A stretch of 64,000 nt of DNA from Rhynchopus sp. YZ270_cl-10. Lineage: Eukaryota; Euglenozoa; Diplonemea; Diplonemida; Diplonemidae. The notes under the pieces were generated by a model. The model did no database searches. It saw only the letters and a program-made list of their open reading frames with translations, and was not told where the DNA came from. Location: positions 1,488,001-1,552,000 of the forward strand of contig OZ037842.1 of NCBI GenBank assembly GCA_964035575.1, in the 5' to 3' direction. Below, piece by piece: positions 33,301 to 41,981 of the stretch (its first letter is position 1; the number at the start of each line of letters is the position of its first letter). The position numbers and the translations under genes were made by a program.

Positions 33301-33982
33301 TGTGATGTACATGTTTGTCGTTGATGGAAGCGCTTCGAAGCAGGTGACCCTCTCAGTTTCCGACGCTGGAGATATCTCGTTGAGTGGCCAGGATACCTCT
33401 AAGCCGTACACAAATATTGTGAGTCGTGATGTCTTTCATGCCGCTGACGGCGGGTTTAATTCGCTTCTGTACGACGAAGAAATGGATGTCTTCCGGGTCA
33501 CCCCATTCACATATGAACCACCTGATCCCACAGACGCACCTACCACACTACCACCCACCCAAGCAAGCACAGCACACCCGACAACACCACCACACCCGCC
33601 TACAGCAACGCCTACTCACAATGGTGTTACCGTTGCGCCTACCGTTCCAAACAGACCAACGTCAGTGCCATCAACGGCAGTAACCGGATTACCACAAAGT
33701 GCCCCATTCACAACTCCAAAGCCTGACAACACTCCAGTGCCTACCGAAGAAGAGGAAGACACTGATGCCAACAAACACTCCGGCCTTCCCGCGTCCACCG
33801 TGATTGTTGTGGTAGTGCCCTCCCTGCTGGGTACACTCTGTCTTTTATTGGTGGGCACCTGGGTCTTCCTGCACTTCCGTAGATGGGAAGAAGATGACGC
33901 CAGCGACGGAGTTGGTTTTCTCGAGCACGTCGTGCAAATGGACGACCTGCAACTAGGGGAAAGCTTATACACTCCGGTCTAG
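27395..33982 (+). CDS. Giant type I membrane protein, unknown family
   Basis: One uninterrupted exon encodes 2195 residues. The ATG at 27395 gives a typical signal peptide (MKLCWFIVLCAVGGWGAV). The first 200 residues are Cys-rich (CSFCWSKH, CSSCILREQ). The long middle part is beta-rich with repeated hydrophobic strands and Gly turns and may form propellers; no family was recognised. NxS/T sites are common. Residues about 2040-2125 form a Pro/Thr-rich, mucin-like stalk (PTDAPTTLPPTQAST). A single membrane helix starts near 2133 (VIVVVVPSLLGTLCLLLVG). The cytosolic tail of about 34 residues is acidic and ends SLYTPV. The layout says cell surface or endomembrane protein with a big lumenal part. 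Size without introns is notable. Confidence 0.85.
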   Translation: MKLCWFIVLCAVGGWGAVSPGSLPAPVFPAEEIVLNRTAVCSFCWSKHNSACVVGISAENIDPFPYSNSVVNAYICAYSGTDTMPSQNISFLFDPTEDSCSEIPHSYFCPVGVLKNACSSCILREQSKGGAAPCIDVDSYVRTKENYCLESSIYECEDYVLGGGIAGLWCGAQFYVDFEFADLRGTNLIESVRAQIAGSETEFPSLPFTMPEERRFPFISDAELEFIDDACTATINYDPQEIVPLYGQMVPDFIGDERGYCLNIVSFPGLSVVPSGEGLLACSARVGFSIWCPDYRMFTLYTLGVGMRSPSSFPLEIEFGNRGEYEEWFDEDYLLIDNGDGPGEVPELHTNDLHFIAGGSNFVAKNVYVDRSGGVFDTYPKVAYETVLASNDEGYRIGPVLPQRVAGVACSSVALIVLNMALCSTGEIFTITPLDHTSSMILSENDSNFIFSDATTKTKYQTTSLIGVLDMSEIQLDNTFCWKSRTQKVPLQTPVDDDGEDVYRWHFNDNILRQARQSSPNVKSATWRGNADTIQLVVVTRDNCVVAYDVEIDGGSLQQERHIVHSGAIRGEVVGLSKTERFVYAYNKTCVWRYLAYGEHYPVLQQNYLTFFAVGPAGDPKPPALTMTHPNKRPLSGNVFTVPILHIQKIFPIARDDASDTADIYMVVKRFGLPALCTGCPTEEYTVLSEVMMRTETDVIFRVGQRKLNFSFADTDLSSATPIVDICVSEHNVLKLESRPLSGGGTFEGVVAQEKETVLIMALDNALKAFKLRDGTTPVLFAKLYFPGGVTPVSVSLASEVIGNLHYQKIFVGLHDGFLVYLRTLHELESNDSPDFTGSYIFVGGTLTKVPFVEFYNDFDDYETKNFTGHGSSPWEGSMVIDQDQYAPGYGTKNTDAMPYLSATPHDFIGGAVFTGTTNVIAYFSNGVVTIFNTKINLSVKTIALRTGNGVAVVWMRFLSSTRLIVCSLCTHGACPVDDSLAAVVHIDFPYSNPSVDGVMLSDDDKRTHSVFTAANGLSQAFNEVDGCQFCSDLLALWSMDPYDGPLLYLYDLRTLDFLPFPSESGIGLPLPTDAIRKEGGGVFMGPFLVIMGSTQLYVYNVSNVEYPHNLYSSFNVPSAEELTTMDANDVAARQKDLMRLDENYAIEYPFSTAEFIPTGIWMKRVQNFWMGQNLSNSYDAVIVRSTAVSRDCVENCDMLQVFRMEHVDSRLFDNPVGSLRYSSAINAHPHFAENYQRGIYLPLHVPTLHGVEEYFIDMTVVNATLKLTPIRVMSREVVSGGTFSSMTTVSFDYYANRMLTVGFTGTGFQRFDKSYLLWDAAHNGLSDGVIGEYKISESRCSFTDSNNNARMEALHLEMQNLEGQVPVNFQEGGAWNWAFTAPYCGKAPRKVEQTLFLQGGGTDDVLEFNLLLYSEGGRIAFLDADVFLPGLTQQRHAQDELHEVARLSYSNGARRLCGTCSSGGAVASRDDALSLAFGVIELNNLYSFSYQRQEAMFDNIAVENDKKRRAGMEDDVILVERPAVNRRFNNEMTNTFEWFQVIHKTNAQETLPTRGKLLVASTGFHLYLFDIRKVNQMWQAYSSTIQSYQRTLMQDPEMSAILQQLNLTEPPALSDFFKTKGLFERFQSLYEGFDAEQNKFLNHPPILQPVASAKLPKLHLAEAHELQYLHLVQIKRDLVFHHALTNDGDSSYTLYATWGPQMSVFPGAYRELNSYHRVSEALLEGAAKNLYIYKISFGNEITQLRAVPLMNVTYYQGAFYKSKVLIVLSSRPVESVGGGGMEGCANAQSEAAQENLYSLNFFTVFSQKVGFQGQLPIEQAKIFPFLAVHTALIEAGDEGASPLDDILSLDVYEQNYYYTVNFSKVLSVAVHKTHLFVHFQMMLIPSLKDAAGSQMLLPPRNCVMESIQLFKIHYDFKSHTLGEPSKTPTLTYLMRGDITRRIFDYPMSADNGKRIGADMKFKSRTKSNVMYMFVVDGSASKQVTLSVSDAGDISLSGQDTSKPYTNIVSRDVFHAADGGFNSLLYDEEMDVFRVTPFTYEPPDPTDAPTTLPPTQASTAHPTTPPHPPTATPTHNGVTVAPTVPNRPTSVPSTAVTGLPQSAPFTTPKPDNTPVPTEEEEDTDANKHSGLPASTVIVVVVPSLLGTLCLLLVGTWVFLHFRRWEEDDASDGVGFLEHVVQMDDLQLGESLYTPV

Positions 33983-34456
33983 AGGGGATAGGGAGGGAAC
34001 GTATTGGGGGGTAGCGAGGGGTGGGGGGTTTTTTTGCGAAGATTTTTTTTGGGTGGCTTAGCATAAGGTTCATTCTTCAGCTTTCCTGTTTTATTTGAGA
34101 TTTGGTACATTTTGTTTTTCAAAGTTTCCTTTTTTTTTTTTTTGTGGTGTGCAATGTAGTCAGAGAAGTGCCCGCGCTGGGTTGTTCTACTGTACGTTTT
34201 GTATTTTTTTGTTTACGACAGATATCTGCACTCTCTCTTCCCTTCCTTACTCTTGAAACGTGTCCTCAAAGCAATGCACTTCTTCTCTCTCGTTTTCCCC
34301 ATTTAGTTTTTTTTTGTGTCAACAGCCGAACCGTTGTTCAAAGCTGCGTTTGTTTCTTTTATATAAAATGGTATTCCTGTTACCTCTTGGACGAAGTAAG
34401 AGTACACTGTGTTCCTGTTTCCTCTTTCCCGAATGGACTGTTGAAGGGACGGAAAC

Positions 34457-34500
34457 TTTTTAAGCACGAGTGGCTTGGGTTCATCTTACAAATTTTCCTT
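34457..34500 (+). repeat. Repeat family A copy
   Basis: TTTTTAAGCACGAGTGGCTT then GGGTTCATCTTACAAATTTTC. The upper stem is TTTAAGC against GCTTGGG, kept through G-T pairs although the sequence differs from consensus. Confidence 0.5.
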
Positions 34501-36270
34501 CTTCCTTCTTAATCGGGTTTGTCCCGAACGGACGGACGGAAGGGGAACACTTTGAGGTGCCTTAGTGTGGTATTCCTTTTGCACCTAAACCAACAAACGT
34601 CTGAGGATAATTCTGACCATTTGGTGGTCATGAGCACATTAGATGCACCTCTGGAAATAGAAGGAAAACAAAAAAAACGAATTTATACATAAAGCCCGAC
34701 AGTTTCAAAATGAAAGCCACCTCTACATACATGGTGTTTAGTGTCCACGTGGTGCCCTGAGGTGCCACGTTCTTTATTTGGGTTGCTGGGGGGTGGGGGA
34801 GGGGAGGGTAAACGTCGGGATCGTGGAGTTGCCATCCGCAAGATCTGCGTTCACATTATTTTTGAGAAAGGTGACTGACTCAGTCTGAGCTGAACGAAAA
34901 ACTTTTGTTTTTCAGCTTTTTTTTTTTTTTCAGTTATGTTCTGTGCTTGGGGTAGTTGGGCGGGGTTTGTACATTTAAAAAAACAACGAATACTCGCAAG
35001 ATTTGACTACAGTCCCCCAAATATTCAGAAAAAGAAAAACGAACACTGCGAATCCCCGAAAAAAAAAATGGGAGGAAAAAAAAGAACAAAAAATGCAGAA
35101 CACACCTTAAGGCGTGTATTGTTGTACTGCGGCGTGTTTCTCTGTGTTGTGTGGCTCTCACATGAAAGCCTGCTGATGAAGGGAGCAATGTGGTTGGGTT
35201 TTTGGATTTCGATCAAAATGATTCTGAAGAATTCAGGTTCCCTCTTTCCCCCCCTTTTTTTTTTCTTTGTGTGGCGGTACATGCTGTACATGCTGTACAC
35301 CCTTCGCGAATCTTTGTTTGGTGAATAAACATTAAGGCGAAGGATCATTTTATAAGTCTTTCTTTGTTGTGTGGCTTTGATAGGGAAGCCTCAGGGCATG
35401 TGGTCAAGTGCCCGCAGTTGTCGGGTTGTCGCATCCCAACCTCCCAGTGCCATTTATTTGCGCGGTTAGAAGCCGGTATTGTACATAGTAAAGGCAAGAA
35501 AAAGAGAAAAAAGAAGAAAAAAAAATCTGTACTTCATTGGTGGGCCCCGTGCCAGTGGAGTTCTCCGAACAAGTTTTCAAAAAAAAAAAAGAAAAACTGT
35601 CTCAATTGTTTACAAACAAGCCATATCCCCCCCTTTTATTTCACCATCGCTACCAGTTGTGTCAACTTGGCGCTTTTCCTTTGGTACTGTTAAGTTATCA
35701 TAATTCGAAACTGCTTCGGCGATTTTTTTTTTGGCCTTCATGTTAGGCGGTATTGTGTTAAAACGTGTCTTATGTTTTGGTTTGGTTTCACATTTTCAAG
35801 AGCGTTTGAGTGTGAAGCAACAAACGCAAGAAAGGATGTAAGGTGCATATTTTTGTGGATGTGTGCGCACGACACGCTTGGAGCAACAACGAAAAAAGCA
35901 CCCCTTTTTTTCTTTGTGTTCTTGACCACCTATCGTCTTTTCCGTCGATGAGATAAGAAAACCCCAGACGAAGAAAGCCAACCATGTCTGAATTTTTTTT
36001 TTCTCTTTTGGCTGCTTTCACCTTGCGCCAACTATATATACCAACACCTTCCACGTCGTGCTCAACAACGAAAATAATATTTTTTTTCTGTCGTCTTTCC
36101 CGAAATCTGCTGTAGCGATCAGTGGTATAGTGGTTATTTTATGTCTCAGGAGGGGGGTTGTTTTTAGATTGCGCACAGAGAAAGACACATTCATCTTTTA
36201 TCTTTTTTTTTTAGGGGGGCTCCGAGAGGCTCAGTGTCACCTTCCTTTTCTCGTTCTGATCTGTGATCAT

Positions 36271-36312
36271 GGTGACTGAGTACGAGGGGCTAGGTTCGTC
36301 TGATGAGTTTTT
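36271..36312 (+). repeat. Repeat family A, diverged copy
   Basis: GGTGACTGAGTACGAGGGGC then TAGGTTCGTCTGATGAG. The ends of the unit are clear; the stem is weakened. Confidence 0.45.
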
Positions 36313-36593
36313 CTTTCTTTGCGCTAATGTCGAACTGTGCCATGATTTTCCTTAGGGTCTCCGCTATGTTCCCACGGCAACTGTCGTACAAAACCATAGC
36401 CGGCCGTTTAGGCTGGGTTATAAAGAGGTTGCGTGGCTTGTGAACCGCCTCCGTTTCTCTTACGGTACGGAACACTCACGTCCCCCACCCTTTGCGTGAG
36501 CACGACCAAGGCTGCGTTTTAGGATGTTTTAACTCTTTCTTTTGCAAGAAAGTAGGTATTTTTGATTTTCTGTATAATCCCTGGGAGTTTTTC

Positions 36594-37573
36594 ATCAGTC
36601 CTATTCGTGGTCATTTACCCCCCCCCCCCCCCTAAATTTACCCCCCCCCCTTATTTTACCCCCTTTTTCAGAAAAAAACGGTTCAGGCCAAAATAACATG
36701 GTAATTTACCCCCCCCCCTTATAATACCCTGTTGTGGCTGGTACTTTACCCCCCTGGGGGGGTAAAGTACCAGCCACCAGGCAAATTTTGGGTAATTATC
36801 ACCGCGACACGCCAGGTGGTGTTTTGTCACGAGTGATCTTAACCCGCGAGCGAAGCGAGGGGGTTCAGGGAACGAGTGGCAAAACACCACCTGGCGTGTA
36901 ATTATGGGGTGATAGTTTCACATAATGCAGCGCATACCTGTTTTGTTTTATGGTTTGCTGGGAGGGGCTGATGTGTTCAGCGGGTCGTACATCCGGAGAC
37001 TGTAGGACTCGTCTGATTTGAAGCTGGAGACAAGCTCGAAATGAGGAAAGGGGTAAAGTGCAAAGAATCCTTCACCCTGTTTTGCATCGCGTGTGCAGGT
37101 AGATGGGTGCAGGGTACGTTTGTGCTGCGTGGGCGATACGTTTGGGACACCTCACAGAATCTGAGGCAACATCGTCATCCCTCGTCATCCCTGACCAGTC
37201 ATGGTACAGGCACGGGCAGAAAGATGATGTGGATGATGTGGATGATGTGGATGATGTGGATGATGTGGATCCATGATTCATGACTGCTTGCGATGTCGCA
37301 AGGAGGCGAGGAATTTTTTTCAGACGATACATTTGTCATGAGAGCATGTGTTGTCACACTGTGTTGTGCAAAATTTTACCCCACCGTGTATGAAAAAGTC
37401 CCCCCTTCCCACCCAAAAACGTGACCAAACCCATAACATGGTAATTTACCCCCCCCCCCCCCCCTTACCCCCTCATTTACCCCCCCCCCCCCTTATTTTA
37501 CCCCCCTATTTCCAAAATTTCCGGTTCACCGACCCAAAGGGGGGGGGGGTAAATGACCACGAATAGGACTGAT
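36594..37573. mobile_element. Inverted-repeat element with poly-C tips (element 1, 980 bp)
   Basis: Ends ATCAGTCCTATTCGTGGTCA and the complement at the right are followed inward by TTTACC and long C runs (left) or G runs (right). Inside are a perfect 19-bp hairpin (about 36737-36776, GGCTGGTACTTTACCCCCC arm), another inverted pair CAAAACACCACCTGGCGTGT (about 36806-36899), and a GATGATGTG tandem array. The block TTATTTTACCCCC recurs near both tips. There is no coding frame. The nested inverted repeats suggest serial insertion or a foldback-type non-autonomous element. Confidence 0.65.
37223..37272 (+). repeat. Short tandem array, 9-bp unit
   Basis: About five and a half units of GATGATGTG lie inside element 1. 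Confidence 0.85.
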
Positions 37574-37714
37574 CTTTTTTTTTGGTGGAACTTCAAGCTT
37601 TTATCTCTCTTTTTGCTTGAGCGGCTGGTCCCTTTAACGAAAAGAAACATTTAATGGCTTGGCTTGTATTTTGTGCAGCCCTTTTTTGAAGCATTTTTGC
37701 ACATTTAAGTTGAG

Positions 37715-37757
37715 AAGGTAACTACGAACAGCGAGGCTCGGGTTCATATTACCAACT
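37715..37757 (+). repeat. Repeat family A, diverged copy
   Basis: AAGGTAACTACGAACAGCGA then GGCTCGGGTTCATATTACC. Confidence 0.4.
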
Positions 37758-37813
37758 GTTTCCCCCGCGAAATCGTTTTGTCCTGAATTGTCATTGAACC
37801 TAATTTTGCTTCC

Positions 37814-37858
37814 GGATGACTAAGCGTGAAAGTCTCAGACTCATCTTACAAACGTTTC
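37814..37858 (+). repeat. Repeat family A copy
   Basis: GATGACTAAGCGTGAAAGTC then TCAGACTCATCTTACAAACG. It lies 60 nt from the 37715 copy, so two units stand side by side. Confidence 0.5.
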
Positions 37859-38205
37859 ATTTTTGCTTTTTTGTTGAGATGACGTGTACACAGAGGTATC
37901 TTCGTCTTTTTCAAAAGCTTTTTTTTTTCCTTTTTTTCTTCCTGAATGCGACCGTCTGTTGTCTTGGTTATTTTCTTTGCGGGGTTTGTTACCCACTTCA
38001 GTTTTATTCTCCCTTTTTCGTTCTGGTTTTGCACTTTGAGGGGGGGTTTTTTTTTGGTATACTGTCACGAGAGGGCTTTGTCAACTTTTGTTTGAACGAG
38101 AATAATAGTAATGAAGAGTTGTGAATTGAAATGAAAATTTTGTATTTTCCGATACCCCGGGACACACCATAATCCCCCTTTTTTTTTCCACTCCCATGCG
38201 CAACA

Positions 38206-38284
38206 CTCCGGGGTTCGATAACCCGCGGAGTGTCAGTGCCTGCGTCCCAGAGGCGTTTTGCACTATCAACTTCACTTTTTTTTC
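38206..38284 (+). repeat. Repeat family B, copy 2
   Basis: A clear hairpin: CACTCCG/CGGAGTG outer stem around GGGTT-CGAT-AACCC. The tail GCGTTTTGCACTATCAACTT and T run follow. The outer stem differs from copy 1 by paired changes. Confidence 0.65.
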
Positions 38285-38849
38285 CGATCAATATTTCGTG
38301 TTGGGCAGTATGGAGAGAGGGATCAAAAGCTCCGACTAGTTTAAAGGCTCGTAGACAAAAAGCGGTACTTAAGAGTCCTCTTGCCGACTTTCGACTAAGA
38401 TCTGTGTGTGTAAAGCATTCACCTTTTCAAAATTATCTTTGCTTCATTGTTTTTTTTTTTCTAAGCAAGGCTTAGATCCATCTTTACCAACTTTTTTCTT
38501 TTCTTTTTTTTCCATCCCAGAGAAAAGTGTTTCCCCTCCCCCATGCCTTCATCCACTTAGAGAGTGTATCTGAGACTGTGTCTGCACTTTCAACACTTTC
38601 ACTTTTTTATTAAAGAGAGATAACAACTGAAAACCTCTTCAGTTACATTTTTTTTTTTTTGAAATAATTTGGGTGTTTTCGGGGCTCCTATTTTGCTTCC
38701 CTATTTTGATTTTTTTTTTGGGGTGACTGAGCAGAGAGATGGCATCTTCTTGACCAATCTTTTTCTCTTTTGATTTTAGATTTTTTTTTTCTAACAAGGC
38801 ACGTTTCTTGTCTTCTTACGCACACTACTTTGTGAGCAGAAAGTATCAT

Positions 38850-38958
38850 GTCGTTCACTCACCCAACCGTGCTTCGCAACACCACCACCCAACAGATGGG
38901 AGATAGTGTGTGTGGAAGCGTCAACGCATCAAACAACAAGAAGGGGTGAGGGAACGAC
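38850..38958. repeat. Inverted-repeat element, copy 2 (109 bp)
   Basis: Second copy of the 14877-14989 unit, with the same 15-bp ends (GTCGTTCACTCACCC / GGGTGAGGGAACGAC) and a conserved centre containing GTGTGTG and AGCGTCAACGCATCAAACAA. Confidence 0.65.
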
Positions 38959-39806
38959 GAAGTGACACTTTTTTGTTTCAAAGATGCACATACACTGTCC
39001 TTGTGGACAGACCACCTCGTAAGATTTTCTTTTGTTTGTTTTGGTTGGGACCGAATTTGGTTTTGTTTCTGTCATGTTTTATTCCTTTTCGCCATGTGGT
39101 ATGGTTTTGGGGTTTTCCTCTTTTTGTTTTTTCTTTTTGATTTTACCCTGCAATTCGACACGTACCAAAAAAACCCCCTCATTCCCGAGGGGGGAAACAG
39201 CTTTTTCCGTAAAAAGGCAAATTACCTCCCACCTCCTATTCTTGCAGAAAACCCCTCCGCAAAAAAAAAAAAAATGAAAGTTTGCCAGCGGGACATTGAA
39301 CCTGGCCGCGGTGATAGTGACAACACAAAGAAGATGAAAAAAAAAAAAAAAAAATACTCCCCCGATTTTGCTTTGATGTATTACCCTTTTTTTCTGCACT
39401 TCACTGATAAGCTTTTCTTGATTACTCACAGTTCATGATCATTGCTCGAACAGTAAATTCTGCGCTCAACTCCCGCAAAATTCCGGGAAAAATTCGTCCA
39501 GCCAATACAAGATGTAATTCCCAATCATTGTCTAACCAGACACATTTCTCTTACCAAAATCTTGGTCATCGCGTAGCCACCTGAGGATGTTTTTTTTCCT
39601 TTAATTCCTTCCCCACTCACAGCTCCACTCACCTAAAAACAAATACCAATACAGGGGACAAATTCACTCCCCTCCCTCAATACCCCCATCTTTGTTAAGG
39701 TGGCCAAACACGGACTTCCCTTCATCCTTTATTAACTTTTCTCTTTTTAAAAAGAAGATTTGTTAGAGCAACTCTTTTTACCCCCCTCTAAATTCCTGGG
39801 AAAAAA

Positions 39807-40679
39807 ATGGATGTCTTTTTTATTGCTTTAATGTGCAGTATTGTGTTGATCGCTGGGGTTTTGGGGTGTTGTTTGTTTTACCATTTAGTTTATGTTCATA
39901 AGATGGCGAAGGTTGCAGTGGCCACGGATAATAGCGAGATGTCTGTCGCACGGATGAAGGCAATTCTTGCGAAAATTCCGAAAGAACGCAAACGCAAACG
40001 GCCTAAGGCAGAAGAGAACCCTCTTCTCGACAACACTACCTCTTCACCGCCAGAGAACGACATCGAAAGCAACACACCACTCGATTCCACATACAACCAT
40101 ATGACCCTTCCACCACTTCCCCCTAGCGGCTCTCCATCCACCTCTCGCTACGTTCCCGTCGAAGCAGACACCCCAGACTTAGACATCACCGTAAAAGGAT
40201 CCTATTTCGACAAAGAACCTGACAACAAAACAGAAAACAAAACACCAATATTAGGTCCACGCAAAGCAAGCTTCGGGAAAGGGATGGGGAGCCGGCAGAA
40301 TTCTATTTTGAAGCGAGGGACAGATGGGATGCAAAGGAGCAACTCTGTTTATTCGAATATGTCTGCGGTGTGCTCCCCTGGGGTTCCTGCCAGCCGCGGT
40401 GGGACGCCGTCCCCTACACCTGGCGCCCCTTCTGTCTACCGTTCGGGATCGCCTACGTACCGTACTGTGTCACCCAAACCCACCCCACCACCACAACGAT
40501 CGCGAGGCGGCAGTGTCAGTATCACCCCACCACGGCGTTACTCCGTTGCGAAGGAAATCGACCCTCTAGACGAGGCCGTGCTCAACTCAACAGTGACAGG
40601 AGCAGGCAACGGTACACCCTCTGGATACCGGATTGCAGCGCCAGTGGCGTCACCGCAATTTGTAGATTTGGATTTTTGA
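39807..40679 (+). CDS. Hypothetical single-pass membrane protein
   Basis: 290 residues. One strong N-terminal hydrophobic helix (about residues 4-30, FFIALMCSIVLIAGVLGCCLF) is followed by a basic patch (KIPKERKRKRPK, about 52-63). The rest is a long polar, Pro/Ser/Thr-rich and probably disordered region with several SP/TP sites. The positive residues after the helix suggest the N-terminus faces out and the tail lies in the cytosol, where it could be phosphorylated. No domain was recognised. GC-rich codon use matches the other genes, and it ends with TGA. An AATACAG acceptor-like site lies 150 nt upstream (39647-39653). Confidence 0.65.
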   Translation: MDVFFIALMCSIVLIAGVLGCCLFYHLVYVHKMAKVAVATDNSEMSVARMKAILAKIPKERKRKRPKAEENPLLDNTTSSPPENDIESNTPLDSTYNHMTLPPLPPSGSPSTSRYVPVEADTPDLDITVKGSYFDKEPDNKTENKTPILGPRKASFGKGMGSRQNSILKRGTDGMQRSNSVYSNMSAVCSPGVPASRGGTPSPTPGAPSVYRSGSPTYRTVSPKPTPPPQRSRGGSVSITPPRRYSVAKEIDPLDEAVLNSTVTGAGNGTPSGYRIAAPVASPQFVDLDF

Positions 40680-41227
40680 AAGGGGAAGAAGAAGAAATTG
40701 TCGAAAAAATTGTCGACATATTTAAAAAAGAATCAGAATGAAACTAGGGGAAAACAAAAACAATCAGGTAAGGTCATCATGTAAGGTGTGCTGTCTTGAA
40801 GATATCATTTTGCCCTTTATTTGGGGGTGCTTTTGAGTCCCACGTTGGGGACCCACCTCTGTGGGGTGACTGTCAATGAGGCAAGAAACAAACTCATACG
40901 TTATTTGGTGTGGATGGTGTGAGCCTCAGGGCTCTAGCGGGTTCAGAAGGGTGCGCGCAGTCACTCTCTGCAAGCCCTTCTGCAGAAAGAAAACGAACCA
41001 AATTATGATGTATTTTTGGAAGACATGTGTGCAAGAGAGGCACATTCCTCTTTCAAGTTTTCTTCTTTTTTTATTTGTGCGTGCTTTGCGAAATTCTGTT
41101 CTATCTACCCTGGCTTTTTTTTTCTCTCGGGAACGGGATTTTTTTCACCCCTGCGTCTGTTGTGCAGAAGGCTTTTTCTCTGTTTTCCCAACCTTCCTTC
41201 ACCCCTAGGGTCATCCAGGGTGATTTA

Positions 41228-41515
41228 TACGACACCTGTCAGCGTGACATATCATATACCAGGGTAAAAATGATGACATGTGCACATGTCATTATGACAT
41301 GTAAATGACATCTGATACGTGTCGTTCTCTGTACAGAACACACTTTTCTAAAGTGTATTGAAGCTCACCTATTCCCGAGGAGAGGGCCTAGGGGGGTTGG
41401 AACAACAAACCATGGAAAAGTGTGCGCTCTGTACAGAATGACACGTACCACGTGTCATTATGACATGTAAATGACATGTCACTTTGCATGTCATTCTGAC
41501 ATGAGGCGTCGTGTA
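41228..41515. repeat. Inverted-repeat element rich in GACATG
   Basis: The imperfect inverted ends TACGACACCTGTCAGCGTGA and ATGACATG..., closing ...TGAGGCGTCGTGTA, enclose two direct copies of CATTATGACATGTAAATGAC and two CTGTACAGAA sites. It is about 288 bp, non-coding and single copy here. Confidence 0.5.
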
Positions 41516-41616
41516 GTATTGAAATCGATGTAGGGGGTAAGGGTCAATATTAACCCCGGATTTTGGGGAAATTTTAGGCCGAAAATGGGACCACCTATTA
41601 GTAACCGGGCTCATAT

Positions 41617-41692
41617 TTTCCAAGGTTCGATAACCCGCGGAGAACTAGTGCCTGCGTCCGCCGATCAACGGCGAGGCGTTTGCACCCACCAG
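41617..41692 (+). repeat. Repeat family B, copy 3
   Basis: GGTT-CGAT-AACC hairpin with outer TTTTCC/GGAGAA pairing, then a second hairpin CGCCG-ATCAA-CGGCG. In copy 1 the matching positions read CGCCG...CGGTG, so one arm changed from a G-T to a G-C pair. Confidence 0.6.
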
Positions 41693-41770
41693 AAGTGTGA
41701 GTGAGAGTCACACTTGGCGTGGTGTTTGCTACAGTAGCAAGGATATGCAATTTGTTCATTGTATTATCAC

Positions 41771-41815
41771 AAGATAACTAAGTCCTAGAGGCTTAGGTTC
41801 ATATTACCAAGTTTT
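41771..41815 (+). repeat. Repeat family A copy
   Basis: AGATAACTAAGTCCTAGAGG then CTTAGGTTCATATTACCAAG. The stem CTAAG/CTTAG is intact with a different loop. Confidence 0.5.
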
Positions 41816-41949
41816 TCTTCACCCCCCTTTTTTCCACTTCATTTTACTTCATTTTGAGCAGCTGGCGGCTGTGTACCTGCGCACATCTCCTGAAAACCCC
41901 AACACAGGGTTACACTTGTTTAGTCGGAACACTGCCGCTCCGTGCTGTT

Positions 41950-41981
<32 letters not shown>

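Larger units (their letters stand above)
33983..39806. other. Large repeat-rich intergenic region
   Basis: 5.8 kb with no credible gene. It has at least six copies of repeat A (34457, 36271, 37715, 37814, and weaker ones near 35322, 38465, 38721 and 39700). It also has an inverted-repeat element with poly-C tips (36594-37573), a B repeat (38206-38284) and a 109-bp hairpin element (38850-38958). Confidence 0.5.

Noticed and set aside
36112-36180. tRNA-like start AGTGGTATAGTGGTTA
   Set aside because: Resembles a tRNA A box, but no matching B box (GGTTCGA) or acceptor stem follows at the right distance.
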